Below, in pieces: positions 1 to 9,304 of a stretch of 64,000 bases of DNA. The stretch spans positions 150,054-214,053 of the forward strand of contig JAFUJQ010000029.1 of NCBI GenBank assembly GCA_017473705.1, in the 5' to 3' direction. The notes under the pieces are model-generated. The model saw only the letters and a list, made by a program, of their open reading frames with translations. It was not told where the DNA came from and did not search any database. Numbering within the stretch: position 1 is the first letter of the stretch; the number at the start of each line of letters is the position of its first letter. The stretch is from Bacteroidales bacterium (GTDB lineage Bacteria; Bacteroidota; Bacteroidia; Bacteroidales; UBA932). The position numbers and the translations under genes are program-made.

Positions 1-2206
1 TGTATACAGGCTCGCCGTCAGCATCCTGTCCGACTGCGATACAAGCCGCAACTGTCACCTGGTCGCCTGACCAGTCCTGTGATGTATTGCTGTTTGCACG
101 CATACCGCCGCCGTTGTTCTCGAAGCCACCGGCAACCCAAGAGTAGATACCGTTCCACCATGTCTCATAGTCAATTCCCGACTCTGCAATGTTGTTAAGG
201 TGACCCTGATTGAGGCCAGGGATGAATGCTGCAAGTTCGGTTGTACCCTGAGTATAGCAATACAGGAAGTATTCTACATCGTGGTCGATGTCATACTTGA
301 CCGTCCAGTCGTAAGCATCGCCTCTGCTGTATGGCACAAGAGAAAGGTTCATAGTAGGGTCTGGTCCGACCTGAACCTCTGCTGTCGTGATTGAGGCGAA
401 CTGGAACTGGCTGATGTTTCCGTCAAAGTCCTCTGCGCAGAGGAATACGGTATACTCAGTGTCAGGTTCCATACCTGTCCAAGTGAATGGATCGCTGCCG
501 CTAGGAACGGTAGGCCATGCATTCACATCCAGGCTCGAATATTCTACTGAACCTGTTCCGGAAGAAGACGGAGTAAATATATAATTCACCCAATCGTTCC
601 ACGGACTGTCAATCCAGAGACCAGGATTGGCATCTGCCGTCATATACTGTACATAAACCACAGATACTGTCTCAGGATCATAAGTGATGTCTGCGGTGAA
701 CTGAGTACGTCCCGGATTCTTGAGCACGAGTTTGAGATCCTTCACATTGCACTGGTCAGGAGATGCAAGATTCCTCTCATCCATGACTATTGGATCAGAG
801 AATGTGAGCGGACCTGCCTGGCCATAGCCGTTTCGTCCTGTATATCCTATATAATATGTCGCACCTGGCTGAAGTCCGCCGAAATAATCGAGCTTCACTC
901 TGCCCTGTGCTCCAACAGCCGGTTCATCCGCATTCTTATCCCACGCGAAGTTAGGGTTGTGACATCCGTATCCCTGATTTACGAGATCGATAGCCTCGAG
1001 CTTCTGATCCAGCGAACTTGCATTTTCAAGTGCTTCCTTCTGCTCTGAAGTGTAGACACGATAGAAGATTGTCTGGCAATCCTTCGGCATCTCTGCATAG
1101 AACTCGAAATATGCAGCTGCAATCCTCTCAGGAATGAGCGCCACATTCGGCTCGGCAATTGCAGCATCCTCCGGAATTTCAAGGAGGTGGAAGTCGCTGC
1201 GCGCGTAGTCTTCCTGAGGAGTGAGGTTCGCATCCACCGCCACTGCACATGTTGTGCTGAGGATGTTGTGGTCTGCTCCCTGTCCATAGTCAAATGAGTA
1301 ATAGCAAGAGCCTTCGACATTCGGATCGTAGACTGAAGGTCCTGTCACTCTTGTACGCATGAAGTCACGGAACATAGTGTCGCCGAAAATGTCGATATAC
1401 TCGTCGATCTCCTCTGTAAGACCTCCGAAGAAGTACACTCCCGCTGCGTCAGAGTTAGGATAATGCTGCACACCGAATGCATGGTATCCTGTGGTCACCT
1501 CGATCTCCACCTGAGGGTCGCCGATAAGCGGCTGACTGGTGGTGTGGACGTAGCAGAGGGTGATCTGCTCCTGATTAGCAGTGCTGATTGATGTGTCCGT
1601 ACCTCCGACAACGGCTATGACATAATCGCAGTCAGGAATTGCAATTGCTGAAGCTGGAGCATATGCCGTGCTCATCCAGTCGAGTTCGATCTGGAGGAAG
1701 TCATCCGGATTGTCGAAGTCGTTTATCGAGATTTCATATCCACCGCTTCCCGAAGTATTGAAGAGGAATGTGCGGATATGCTCTTCCATATCAATCGCAT
1801 CTGAGCCTGTGAGAACACCCGCGTTCCTGTCATTGAGGAGGTTGTTGTAGAGCTGCGCGAGCGGATACACATCAAACTTGAAAGACTGCACCATGGCTCC
1901 CGGACGAAGTTCGAACACGAAATTATTGTCTTCGACCTTTGTAACCTCGATGGTCACACCGACATCTGAACCCTCAGCGAAAAGGTTGCCCGGCTCGAGC
2001 GGGAACTCCGCCATGTAAGGGAACTCGAACCTCTGCTGGTCACCTGTCTGGTTTCCACCTTGATTGCCGCCTTCATTCCCGTTTCCGGTGCCAGGAGTCT
2101 GTTCCGGATCGTCACCCTTGTTGTCTTCCGGCTGCGGTTTGTCGCAAGATGCGAAAATACCGAGAACGGCAAGGGACATCAGAAAGAATTTAAAGTTTCT
2201 CTTCAT
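1..2206 (-). CDS. large surface lipoprotein, 3' end outside window
   Basis: The reading frame is open from the ATG at 2206 to the window edge (735 complete codons), so the C-terminus is missing. The N-terminus is a lipoprotein signal peptide with lipobox FASC (Cys at about residue 21), followed by a low-complexity Asp/Gly/Asn/Gln-rich linker (to about residue 55), as is common in exported Bacteroidota lipoproteins. The rest is beta-rich; stretches such as GMEPDTEYTVFLCAED and LQPGATYYIGYTG look like fibronectin type III strands. I recognise no catalytic motif. It is the last visible gene of the tlpA-DUF6029-Omp28 operon, 13 nt after an Omp28-like gene. A second large lipoprotein of similar style (11648-14287) is also paired with an Omp28-like gene. 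A cell-surface binding or adhesion role is possible but is inference. Confidence 0.8.
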   Translation of the reverse strand, partial: MKRNFKFFLMSLAVLGIFASCDKPQPEDNKGDDPEQTPGTGNGNEGGNQGGNQTGDQQRFEFPYMAEFPLEPGNLFAEGSDVGVTIEVTKVEDNNFVFELRPGAMVQSFKFDVYPLAQLYNNLLNDRNAGVLTGSDAIDMEEHIRTFLFNTSGSGGYEISINDFDNPDDFLQIELDWMSTAYAPASAIAIPDCDYVIAVVGGTDTSISTANQEQITLCYVHTTSQPLIGDPQVEIEVTTGYHAFGVQHYPNSDAAGVYFFGGLTEEIDEYIDIFGDTMFRDFMRTRVTGPSVYDPNVEGSCYYSFDYGQGADHNILSTTCAVAVDANLTPQEDYARSDFHLLEIPEDAAIAEPNVALIPERIAAAYFEFYAEMPKDCQTIFYRVYTSEQKEALENASSLDQKLEAIDLVNQGYGCHNPNFAWDKNADEPAVGAQGRVKLDYFGGLQPGATYYIGYTGRNGYGQAGPLTFSDPIVMDERNLASPDQCNVKDLKLVLKNPGRTQFTADITYDPETVSVVYVQYMTADANPGLWIDSPWNDWVNYIFTPSSSGTGSVEYSSLDVNAWPTVPSGSDPFTWTGMEPDTEYTVFLCAEDFDGNISQFQFASITTAEVQVGPDPTMNLSLVPYSRGDAYDWTVKYDIDHDVEYFLYCYTQGTTELAAFIPGLNQGHLNNIAESGIDYETWWNGIYSWVAGGFENNGGGMRANSNTSQDWSGDQVTVAACIAVGQDADGEPVY

Positions 2207-2219
2207 AGTACGATAATTG

Positions 2220-3302
2220 TTATTTCAAATCATATCCAGAATCTCCGCCATCAATGGCGCAGACATTCATGTTGTTTACATAGCCCTCGGCATCGAGCAC
2301 GAGCGCATAGATCTCTGTATTTTCAAGGACCCACCTGCTGTCAAGATCCACATTCCATGTCTTTGAAACTTCCTGACCAGCAGCAACGCGGCCGTCTTCC
2401 GTAAATTTCTCACCGGTAAATGTTCCGGAATAAGAGGTCACGACCTTGCGGACAACATGTCTGTGATTGTAGTCATCCTGTCCCTCAGAATATGTAGGAG
2501 TCTTCTGCCAACCGCGGATCTTGTCCTGGACGACCAGGACCACAACGCGGTACTGCGAAGACTTCTCTGAAGTCAGCCTGACAGTCACCTCTGCCTTGCC
2601 CGATGCGACAGCCGAAGACACTGCGACTCCGCAATGCGGCATATGCTCGGTGAAAGCAGCCTCTATGCTTGGACGGAAGTTGGCCACACCATCATCTGTC
2701 AGCACTCCCGAATCTCTCAGGTCTGTGACGAATGACGGATATGCAAGCCCCTTGAACATCTTGAAGACATCCTGCGTCTGTGCAATCGCAAGCGTATCAG
2801 TTCCCTCGGCATCAGAATGGAATGCACAGAGATGGATATTATCCTTGTATTTCGCCAGCTGAGGATATGCAAGTATTCCCTTCATCTTGTCATATCCCTC
2901 AGGACAATTGATGCACCATGCTCCTGTGAATTCTATCACGCTAACATGACGGTCGAACTTCGATTCCACTACTGCCGGACTTGAATCAGTCACCGTCACC
3001 GTCACCGGTTCGGAAGTCATTCCCGCGTATTCCGCGACAAAGACATGCTCGCCTTCATTTTCAGGAACATATATATTTCCCTGAAGTTCAATGGACGAAA
3101 GGGTGCTGTATATCTTCGACTCAGAAGTAATGTCCTGACCGTTGTATGTCACGGTAAAGACCGCCTGCGACTCTGTCGCAAGGTCTATCTCGCTGTCATC
3201 TACGGTCAGCACCGGAAGCGCTGAAGAATCAAGGTTTCCGGAACAGCCGAAGAAGACTGTTGCTGCTGCCAATACTGATGATATGCAGGTTATTATCTTC
3301 AT
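2220..3302 (-). CDS. Omp28-like thioredoxin-fold lipoprotein (paralogue 3 of the operon)
   Basis: This 360-residue protein starts MKIITCISS and has lipobox FFGC (Cys20). An Ig-like beta domain spans roughly residues 30-105 and a thioredoxin-like domain begins near 118, with the redox motif C130-I-N-C133 in the context FTGAWCINCPEG. This matches the Omp28-related outer-membrane protein family. The ATG shares one base with the upstream stop (TAATG at 3304-3300), so translation is probably coupled; an upstream-extended reading frame exists but would remove the signal peptide from the N-terminus. Two paralogues lie directly upstream. The motif predicts thiol-disulfide activity at the outer membrane, but Omp28 proteins have no settled function. 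Disulfide chemistry is inference from the CxxC and the co-transcribed TlpA. Confidence 0.85.
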   Translation of the reverse strand: MKIITCISSVLAAATVFFGCSGNLDSSALPVLTVDDSEIDLATESQAVFTVTYNGQDITSESKIYSTLSSIELQGNIYVPENEGEHVFVAEYAGMTSEPVTVTVTDSSPAVVESKFDRHVSVIEFTGAWCINCPEGYDKMKGILAYPQLAKYKDNIHLCAFHSDAEGTDTLAIAQTQDVFKMFKGLAYPSFVTDLRDSGVLTDDGVANFRPSIEAAFTEHMPHCGVAVSSAVASGKAEVTVRLTSEKSSQYRVVVLVVQDKIRGWQKTPTYSEGQDDYNHRHVVRKVVTSYSGTFTGEKFTEDGRVAAGQEVSKTWNVDLDSRWVLENTEIYALVLDAEGYVNNMNVCAIDGGDSGYDLK

Positions 3303-4360
3303 TATCTTATCTTGCATTCGCTGACATTGTTTACAGTCCACACATATCCTCCGTCTTCCGAAGTCAGAGCTGCAGCTACAACGCGCATGTTCTCCACATT
3401 CCATTCAGGAGAGAGTGTGAAAGACTTTTTCGCTTTCGCTTCGACGCCGACTGTCAAAGGAAGATTGTCGTTGATCTTGTCTCCGGTCGCACCCGTAAGC
3501 ACTTTGCGTACTACATTATTATGTATATAACCAGACTCCCCGGACTGATCCGCAACGATACCATCCTCTACGAGGAATACTATGTAACGATAAATCGACG
3601 GAAGATTGGAAGTGATGCCGACTTCTACGACTCCATTTTCGGTGCTGACGGTGACTCCGCAGTTCGGAGCATATGCCGCAAGTTCCTCATTGTAGCTTTC
3701 CGTAAATGTCGGGCCGATCAGATGTGTGCCTGTACGCATGTTCCAGAAGAGGCGCGGCAGGCCATCAAAGCCTCCGAGCGCACTGTTGAACTCCGCCGTC
3801 TCTGGGATTGTCATCGGGTCCTGGATGCCGCTCATATGAGAATGGAACGCCACAACGGATATCATTCCCGGATTAGCTTCCTGAAGCGCCTTGATGCCCT
3901 TCGTTGCTGACGGGCAGCTTGTGCATCCTGTAGATGTGAAGTATACTCCCAACACCCTCTGATCATATTCCTTTGCATCACCTGAGAAGAACTGCTTCGC
4001 GTCCACCGTCACGGAATTGTCTGTGTAGTTGTTGCCTGCATAGTAATATTTCGCAGAGAACTTATAGGTTCCGGCTGTAACGGTCGAGAACTTGTTCGCG
4101 CCATATGCCATGTATTTCTCCTCACCGGCATATGCCCTGATGATCTGAAGGGTCTTGGCATTGCTGACATCCTCGCTTCCGTACATTACGGTGAAAGTCA
4201 CCTCATCATTGCCGTCCGCAGAAATCTCAGTCTTGTCCGCAAATATCCTGAGGACTCCCTCAGGAACCTCGTCGATGCCGCTTCCGCCGTTGTCAGGCTC
4301 TACACCTGAGCAGGCAACCGCAGCAAACGCGCAAAGGAGATATCTGAATATATTCTTCAT
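3302..4360 (-). CDS. Omp28-like thioredoxin-fold lipoprotein (paralogue 2 of the operon)
   Basis: This is a 352-residue lipoprotein with lipobox AVAC (Cys17), an Ig-like domain (about residues 35-122) and a thioredoxin-like domain carrying C146-T-S-C149 in the context FTSTGCTSCPSA. It is clearly paralogous to its neighbours on both sides in length, domain order and motif position. A GGAG ribosome-binding site overlaps the upstream gene's stop (TAGGAGATG), supporting the start at 4360. The downstream gene overlaps by one base. Between the CxxC and the C-terminus the sequence is strongly diverged from its paralogues, which suggests different partners or substrates rather than recent duplication. 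Confidence 0.85.
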   Translation of the reverse strand: MKNIFRYLLCAFAAVACSGVEPDNGGSGIDEVPEGVLRIFADKTEISADGNDEVTFTVMYGSEDVSNAKTLQIIRAYAGEEKYMAYGANKFSTVTAGTYKFSAKYYYAGNNYTDNSVTVDAKQFFSGDAKEYDQRVLGVYFTSTGCTSCPSATKGIKALQEANPGMISVVAFHSHMSGIQDPMTIPETAEFNSALGGFDGLPRLFWNMRTGTHLIGPTFTESYNEELAAYAPNCGVTVSTENGVVEVGITSNLPSIYRYIVFLVEDGIVADQSGESGYIHNNVVRKVLTGATGDKINDNLPLTVGVEAKAKKSFTLSPEWNVENMRVVAAALTSEDGGYVWTVNNVSECKIR

Positions 4361-4363
4361 CTC

Positions 4364-5506
4364 CTACTCGTTGTATCTGTAATCCACAGTCTCACCATAA
4401 CCACAGGTCACGATGTTGTCCATCACCGAAGAATCAGAAGCCTTCTTATGTCCCCAGACAGCCACATAGAACTTCTTCAGGTCAGCTTCCGAAGGGACAT
4501 TTCCCTCACCGAAGTCAAATGAGAATTCCCTTTCCATCTCCTCACCCTTTTCAAGCGCCTTTCCTGTCTCGGATGAATATCTGAGGAAATTAGGAGAAAC
4601 GGTCAGAACTACCTCGTCAAACACTCCGTCATTATTGGCAGAGTAGACACCTGGCTCGTCATATACCAGACCATCTCTGAGCACTGCACATGCGAGGTCA
4701 TATCCTCCGCCTGTGCTGGTCTCAAGGGATGCCTTGACCTTGAGCGAGGTTCCCTCGACCTTCACTGAAGACACCTTTATTCCACAGGTTGCAGGATACT
4801 CTACGCGGCGCTCGAATATATTGTCCTCGAGAACAGATGTGCCGACAGCTCCTACAACCGCCTCATCCATGTCATAGACCAGTGTCGGCCATCCGTTGCC
4901 GCCGAATGCACTCATCAGATATGCGCCCAGCGCAACATCACCTGCATAGACAGAGAAAGGATCCCTGTAGTTGAAGTCTCCATGGAAGGCAAGCACCACA
5001 GAATGGTCCTTGGTGTTGTCAGACAATCCATGAAGACTGTTGGCAAGAGAAGGACATGCAACGCACCATACACTTGTAGCCTTGAAAAGGCCCACATTCC
5101 TGTGATAAGCCTCATATGTGGAACGGTTCACCGCTTTCACCTGAACCGTGTTTGCACATTCGTTTCCAAGGTATGTCGCCGTGAACGTGTAAGTCCCGTT
5201 CTCGATGAAGGAGACCGTCCTTTCCATACGAGGAACGCGCACTCCCTTGTCTGAAACGATGTTCACGCTCTGAAGTGTCCTCTTGTCCTCGAGCATCTCC
5301 CGGTCATACTTGTCCTTGAGAGAGAACTTGACGAACTCCTGACCGTCAGCCTCAACCTCTTCGAGGTTTGCCGACAGGGTGAACGGAGCAGTGAACTCCT
5401 CCGGGATATCTCCCGTGCCTGTTCCTTCGCCTCCCTGCTCAGGGTCAATGGTTCCTGAACATGCCGCGAAGGCCATCATTGCTGCGATGTAAAAAAACTT
5501 TTTCAT
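4364..5506 (-). CDS. Omp28-like thioredoxin-fold lipoprotein (paralogue 1 of the operon)
   Basis: This 380-residue protein begins MKKFFYIAAMMAFAAC with lipobox FAAC (Cys16), then a Gly/Glu/Thr-rich tether, an Ig-like domain (about 40-127) and a thioredoxin-like domain with C148-V-A-C151 followed by Pro. It is the first of three consecutive Omp28-like genes. A 34-nt gap separates it from the upstream DUF6029-like gene, and that gap holds a dispersed repeat (5509-5536). The next gene starts 3 nt after its stop. The tether indicates a lipoprotein exposed away from the membrane, though surface versus periplasmic orientation cannot be decided from sequence alone. Confidence 0.85.
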   Translation of the reverse strand: MKKFFYIAAMMAFAACSGTIDPEQGGEGTGTGDIPEEFTAPFTLSANLEEVEADGQEFVKFSLKDKYDREMLEDKRTLQSVNIVSDKGVRVPRMERTVSFIENGTYTFTATYLGNECANTVQVKAVNRSTYEAYHRNVGLFKATSVWCVACPSLANSLHGLSDNTKDHSVVLAFHGDFNYRDPFSVYAGDVALGAYLMSAFGGNGWPTLVYDMDEAVVGAVGTSVLEDNIFERRVEYPATCGIKVSSVKVEGTSLKVKASLETSTGGGYDLACAVLRDGLVYDEPGVYSANNDGVFDEVVLTVSPNFLRYSSETGKALEKGEEMEREFSFDFGEGNVPSEADLKKFYVAVWGHKKASDSSVMDNIVTCGYGETVDYRYNE

Positions 5507-5508
5507 AG

Positions 5509-5536
5509 ATTTCTCGACTTAGCTCGAAATGACAAT
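5509..5536. repeat. short dispersed repeat (TCGAnnnnGCTCGaaATGACAAT type)
   Basis: The gap between two operon genes carries TTCTCGACTTAGCTCGAAAT followed by GACAATG. A related copy lies at 10481-10506, also flanking an Omp28-like gene; both share the pattern TTC-nCGnCT-nnGCTCG-nnATGACAAT. Short imperfectly palindromic repeats of this look are widespread in bacterial intergenic regions. Function is unknown, and assignment as one family rests on only two copies here. Confidence 0.5.
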
Positions 5537-5540
5537 GTGT

Positions 5541-7115
5541 TTAGAACGAAGTTGTGATGCTGAAGTTTGCTCCTGTATACTGAGGAATCTGGCGACATAC
5601 TCCACCTGAGCAGATGAAGCCGTCCTTGTAGCGTCCATAGCCTGCTGCTATGCGCGTACGTCCTTTAGTATAGCTTACTCCAACATTGTAGTAATGCATC
5701 TTTGTCGAACCATGGTTGAACATGTCGCTTCCGAAGATGCTCCAATGTGGTGCAAAGTTGACCTCAAGGAGAGCGGCCATCCAATCCTTCTTATCCTCCT
5801 GAGTAGTCAGATACTGAAGTTCGAGGCGTGTAGAGAAGGTCGGAGTCCACTTATAAAGCAGGTCAGCGACGAATATGTTCGAGAGCCATGTGGTCTTGAA
5901 GCTTCCGTAAGTAGGATTATACTCCTGCATAGAGTACATGAGGAGCATCTTGAACTGCTTTGTCCACTGCTTCTCGACATCAAAGCTGAAATCCCTGAAA
6001 AGGAGGTTTCCAGCCTTTGCCGTGCCTTCCTCTGCTATTGTGTAATATGTAGAGAAGTTTGCGTGGACCTTCATTCCTCTCTTTCCGCCCAGGGCTGTGC
6101 CGCGACGGAAGTTGTAGAACGCGTCGATCTGGCCACCGACCTCACCGCTGTTGAACGAGAACGATGACTCGTCACCGAGCTGAGGGTTGTATGGATGAAG
6201 TGTTGTAAGCATGTAGGTATACTGAGTACTCATCGCAGGGACATACGAGATGAGGTTTGCTGTCGAGAGTGACCTTGCTGTGATCTTCTGGCCCATCCAC
6301 TCGAGACGGCGTCCGGTCACAGTCACTCCGAGGCCTCTGCCGTTGTAACCCACTTCGAGAAGCTGGGCATTACCCCTCTTCTGAGTGAATGACACGAGCT
6401 TCTTGCCGAGGTCCACATATTCTCCCTTGAGGAAAAGTCCGTTCCAGTCGAAGTTGAGCCTTCCTGAAAATCCTACCGAATTCGGTTTTCCGCCGGCCTC
6501 CTCCATATCGATGCTGATCTTCTCGAATCTGTTGAGGACTGATCCTTCCACGGAAAGAAGGATATCGTCAAGGCCTATGATGTTAGAAAGCGAAACGCTG
6601 AGGTCTGCTCCTCTGACCTGGGTGTCAGATATATCCATTCCAAGACGAGGCATGCCCCAGAGAGCCTTGAAGGCGATCTTGTCTTCCCAGTTGTATGCAA
6701 AGCGGGCTCCCATAAGCGCATTGTTGAGACCGAGGAGCCGGTCCTCCCAGCTGCGGAAAAGCAGACCGCTTCCGAACTGGTCGTAGAACGTACCGGCTGT
6801 GATCTGGAAATCCTCATCCTTCCAGTTCACATAGATGTTGCTGAGAGCGAACTTATTCAGGTCATCGGGATATCCGATGGTAGCAGGAGCATAGCCTTCT
6901 ATCTGCAGACCGGCAGAGAAATTGCCGTTGTAGTAGTCCAGCTTGAGGTAGTTGTTCGAACCGAAACGGTCATTGTCAGGGGTGAACCTGTTCTTCTCGT
7001 CCTGGACATAGATATGGTCATTGGTCTCGAAGCTTCCTGTCAGATAACCCTTGTCCTGCGCCGAGGCAGTGATCGACAAGGCTGCGAAGCTTATGATCAG
7101 AATTGCTTTTTTCAT
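5541..7115 (-). CDS. DUF6029-like outer-membrane protein
   Basis: A 524-residue protein with a Sec signal peptide (MKKAILIISFAALSITASAQ) followed by alternating aromatic/hydrophobic beta strands across its full length and a terminal Phe (ITTSF), as expected for an outer-membrane beta barrel. It resembles the DUF6029 family of Bacteroidota, whose function is not established. I chose the ATG at 7115, 11 nt after the tlpA stop; an in-frame ATG at 7139 would overlap tlpA and bury the signal peptide. Its place between a periplasmic thioredoxin and three CxxC lipoproteins suggests a shared outer-membrane function, possibly export or anchoring of the lipoproteins (inference). Confidence 0.75.
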   Translation of the reverse strand: MKKAILIISFAALSITASAQDKGYLTGSFETNDHIYVQDEKNRFTPDNDRFGSNNYLKLDYYNGNFSAGLQIEGYAPATIGYPDDLNKFALSNIYVNWKDEDFQITAGTFYDQFGSGLLFRSWEDRLLGLNNALMGARFAYNWEDKIAFKALWGMPRLGMDISDTQVRGADLSVSLSNIIGLDDILLSVEGSVLNRFEKISIDMEEAGGKPNSVGFSGRLNFDWNGLFLKGEYVDLGKKLVSFTQKRGNAQLLEVGYNGRGLGVTVTGRRLEWMGQKITARSLSTANLISYVPAMSTQYTYMLTTLHPYNPQLGDESSFSFNSGEVGGQIDAFYNFRRGTALGGKRGMKVHANFSTYYTIAEEGTAKAGNLLFRDFSFDVEKQWTKQFKMLLMYSMQEYNPTYGSFKTTWLSNIFVADLLYKWTPTFSTRLELQYLTTQEDKKDWMAALLEVNFAPHWSIFGSDMFNHGSTKMHYYNVGVSYTKGRTRIAAGYGRYKDGFICSGGVCRQIPQYTGANFSITTSF

Positions 7116-7126
7116 CGCCAAAGGGG

Positions 7127-7612
7127 TTATTTGCTGCATTTCTTGATGGCCTCGAAGAGTTCAAGTTCGTTGCCAGGCACATATGAAGTGTGAGAATAGA
7201 CAATCTTGCCAGTACCGTCCAACACGAATACATGTGGAACGACCGACACGTTCATGGCTCTCATGAAGTCTTGGTTCTTGTCGAAGAGGAGGGTATATTC
7301 CTCACCCCAGCCGCGTCCCTCAGCAAATGACTTTGCCTTTGCAAGGAGACGGCTGTCGTCTGTCGAAACTGCAACTACACGGAACTCCACCTCATCAAGC
7401 CAGTCAGGCAGTGCGTCATAGATGGCGTCAAGCTCACGGATGCATGGCTTGCATGATGTAGACCAGAATGAAACGATCATCGGTGTACCTTCCTTGAGGA
7501 GGGACTTTGTGTTCACGGTTTCACCCTTCGCATTCTCAACTGTTACAGAAGGGACCTGGGCAGCGGCGGCTGCGCAGATAAGGAGTGCAAGACTCAAAAG
7601 AAAAGTTCTCAT
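7127..7612 (-). CDS. TlpA-family periplasmic thioredoxin
   Basis: A 161-residue protein with a cleavable signal peptide (about residues 1-19, ending AAAAAQ), then a TlpA/ResA-like thioredoxin fold with the active site C54-K-P-C57 in the context FWSTSCKPC and a likely cis-Pro strand (VSVVPHVFVLD). The frame is open for another 69 codons upstream, but the ATG at 7612 gives a proper signal peptide and lies about 60 nt from a good promoter. It is the first gene of the operon with the DUF6029-like barrel and the Omp28-like lipoproteins. A reductant or oxidant role towards those CxxC proteins is plausible inference. Confidence 0.9.
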   Translation of the reverse strand: MRTFLLSLALLICAAAAAQVPSVTVENAKGETVNTKSLLKEGTPMIVSFWSTSCKPCIRELDAIYDALPDWLDEVEFRVVAVSTDDSRLLAKAKSFAEGRGWGEEYTLLFDKNQDFMRAMNVSVVPHVFVLDGTGKIVYSHTSYVPGNELELFEAIKKCSK

Positions 7613-7671
7613 ATTTTTCGTACTTAAATATTGACTTGAAAACAGACTGATACAACAACCCATAATTCGGA

Positions 7672-7702
7672 CAAAAGTACGGAATAATATTCGAATTACC
7701 AA
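7672..7702 (-). promoter_or_regulatory. promoter of the tlpA-Omp28 operon
   Basis: Read on the minus strand: TTG (7702-7700), a 20-nt spacer, then TACTTTTG (7679-7672). This fits the Bacteroidota vegetative sigma-factor consensus (TTG/TTTG, 19-21 nt, TAnnTTTG). It would give a leader of roughly 55-60 nt ahead of the tlpA ATG. Confidence 0.65.
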
Positions 7703-7745
7703 TAATTTATTATGCAGACGGGGCAAAACCGGGCGCGATTGGCCA

Positions 7746-8552
7746 TTATGACAGCATTTTAAACAAAGAAACAGTACGCACAGCTTCCGCCACATCGTGC
7801 ACACGAAGAATGTCTGCACCCCTCTCGAGAGCAGCCATATGAAGAGCCTGGGTCGCAGGCAGGGACTCCTCTGGAGTGATTCCCAAAAATCGGTATATCA
7901 TGCTTTTGCGGGATAGGCCGACAAGTATCGGACGTGGAGACATCTCTGACTTTATTTTCTCCAATCCTCTCATCAGGGCATAGTTCTGCTCCAAGGTCTT
8001 TGCAAATCCGAAGCCCGGGTCAAGAATCCAGTCACTTATGCCATGAATTTCCGCCTTTTTCGAGAATTTTTTGAAATAATCGAGAACATCTTCAACCACA
8101 TCCTTATAATCTGTAAGTTGCTGCATGTTTTCGGGCGTACCTCGCATGTGCATGGCCACATATTTCAATCCCAGCCGACCGACTGTCGGAAGCATGTCGG
8201 GATCAGCCTCTCCTGCAGAGATATCATTGACTATGAACGAATCCAGAAGTCCGAAGGCCTTCTCTACAACAGACGCCCAATATGTATCTATGGACAAGGT
8301 TACATTTTGAAAGTTACTCCTGAAAGCCGCCAAAACCGGTTCAAGACGGCGCCACTCTTCTTCCGCACCCACCGGAAGCGATCCCGGACGGGTAGAACAT
8401 GCACCTATATCAATGATATCAGCCCCTTCGGCGACCAGTCCGGCAATACGGTCTATGGCCGCCTGCACATTGGCGCAGCGGCTTTCGGCAAAATACGAGT
8501 CATCCGTGAGGTTGACGATGCCCATTATCGATATTTTGCGGTTCAGTTCCAT
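7746..8552 (-). CDS. folP: dihydropteroate synthase
   Basis: FolP condenses p-aminobenzoate with dihydropterin pyrophosphate in cytoplasmic folate synthesis. The family landmarks are present: IMGIVNLTDDSYF near the N-terminus, DIGACSTRPGS, LSIDTY, VNDISAG and DPGFGFAKT. The length (268 aa from the ATG at 8552) is normal. A TTG four codons upstream is a possible alternative start. The gene is divergent from tmk with only 60 nt between start codons, and it ends about 45 nt upstream of the tlpA operon promoter, so it is probably monocistronic. Confidence 0.95.
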   Translation of the reverse strand: MELNRKISIMGIVNLTDDSYFAESRCANVQAAIDRIAGLVAEGADIIDIGACSTRPGSLPVGAEEEWRRLEPVLAAFRSNFQNVTLSIDTYWASVVEKAFGLLDSFIVNDISAGEADPDMLPTVGRLGLKYVAMHMRGTPENMQQLTDYKDVVEDVLDYFKKFSKKAEIHGISDWILDPGFGFAKTLEQNYALMRGLEKIKSEMSPRPILVGLSRKSMIYRFLGITPEESLPATQALHMAALERGADILRVHDVAEAVRTVSLFKMLS

Positions 8553-8561
8553 TTCGGGTGG

Positions 8562-8588
8562 CAAAATTAGTAAATTTGGTTAACTTTG
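8562..8588. promoter_or_regulatory. divergent -7 boxes for folP and tmk
   Basis: Minus strand: TAATTTTG (8569-8562), 9 nt from the folP ATG. Plus strand: TAACTTTG (8581-8588), 24 nt from the tmk ATG. Both match TAnnTTTG, but neither has a clear TTG at the expected upstream distance. Confidence 0.45.
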
Positions 8589-8612
8589 TATGATAAACAA
8601 ATCAACAAATTT

Positions 8613-9293
8613 ATGCTGGTAGTCCTTGAAGGCCTGGACGGTGCAGGTAAATCCACCCAGGTAAAGAAGCTCAGAAACTATCTCGAGAGCATTTTCGGCA
8701 GCCTCGAATACATACATTTCCCAAGATACGACGCTCCCGTATACGGAGAGCTCATCAGCCGCTTCCTGCGCGGAGACTTCGGTTCCAACGAGACCGTGCA
8801 TCCGCAGCTGGTGGCGCTGCTTTTTGCGGAAGACCGTCACGGGGCGGCTCCGCAGATGAAGCGCACGCTTGCCGGAGGAGGCACCGTACTGCTGGACAGG
8901 TATGTATATTCCAACATAGCATACCAGTGCGCAAAGCTCAGCAACCCGGATGAAGCAGACGAGCTCAGAGAATGGATCTTCAACACAGAGTATGGCAATT
9001 TCGACCTTCCAGTTCCCGACCTCAACATATTTCTGGATGTTCCTATAGGATTTGTGGAGTCCAAGCTCAAGAGCCAACGTGGAGGCGCGGACAGGGAATA
9101 TCTTGAAGGAGCGCAGGACATCCACGAGGCTGACATCAAGTTCCAGATCAGAGTCCGTGACATATACAGGAAACAGTGCGAACACGATCCTAAGTTCATC
9201 CGCATAGACTGTTCGGACGAAAAGGGAGAGATGCTCCCTCCTGGCGAAATCTTTGCAAAGGTTCAGGCTGTGGTTGACGCAGCGATAAAGTAA
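8613..9293 (+). CDS. tmk: thymidylate kinase
   Basis: Tmk phosphorylates dTMP to dTDP. The protein (226 aa) opens with the P-loop LEGLDGAGKST, followed by the nucleotide-binding FPRYDAPVYGE segment and the DRY motif (LLDRYVYSN). The ATG at 8613 places the P-loop at residue 5-13, as is usual; an upstream TTG (8586) would overlap the -7 box and is rejected. The next gene starts 11 nt after the stop, so the two may be co-transcribed. Confidence 0.95.
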   Translation: MLVVLEGLDGAGKSTQVKKLRNYLESIFGSLEYIHFPRYDAPVYGELISRFLRGDFGSNETVHPQLVALLFAEDRHGAAPQMKRTLAGGGTVLLDRYVYSNIAYQCAKLSNPDEADELREWIFNTEYGNFDLPVPDLNIFLDVPIGFVESKLKSQRGGADREYLEGAQDIHEADIKFQIRVRDIYRKQCEHDPKFIRIDCSDEKGEMLPPGEIFAKVQAVVDAAIK

Positions 9294-9304
9294 AAGACAT
9301 TCAT

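Noticed and set aside
3260-3910. 216-codon plus-strand frame across two Omp28-like genes
   Set aside because: It is antisense to two paralogues with lipoboxes and CxxC motifs in conserved positions.
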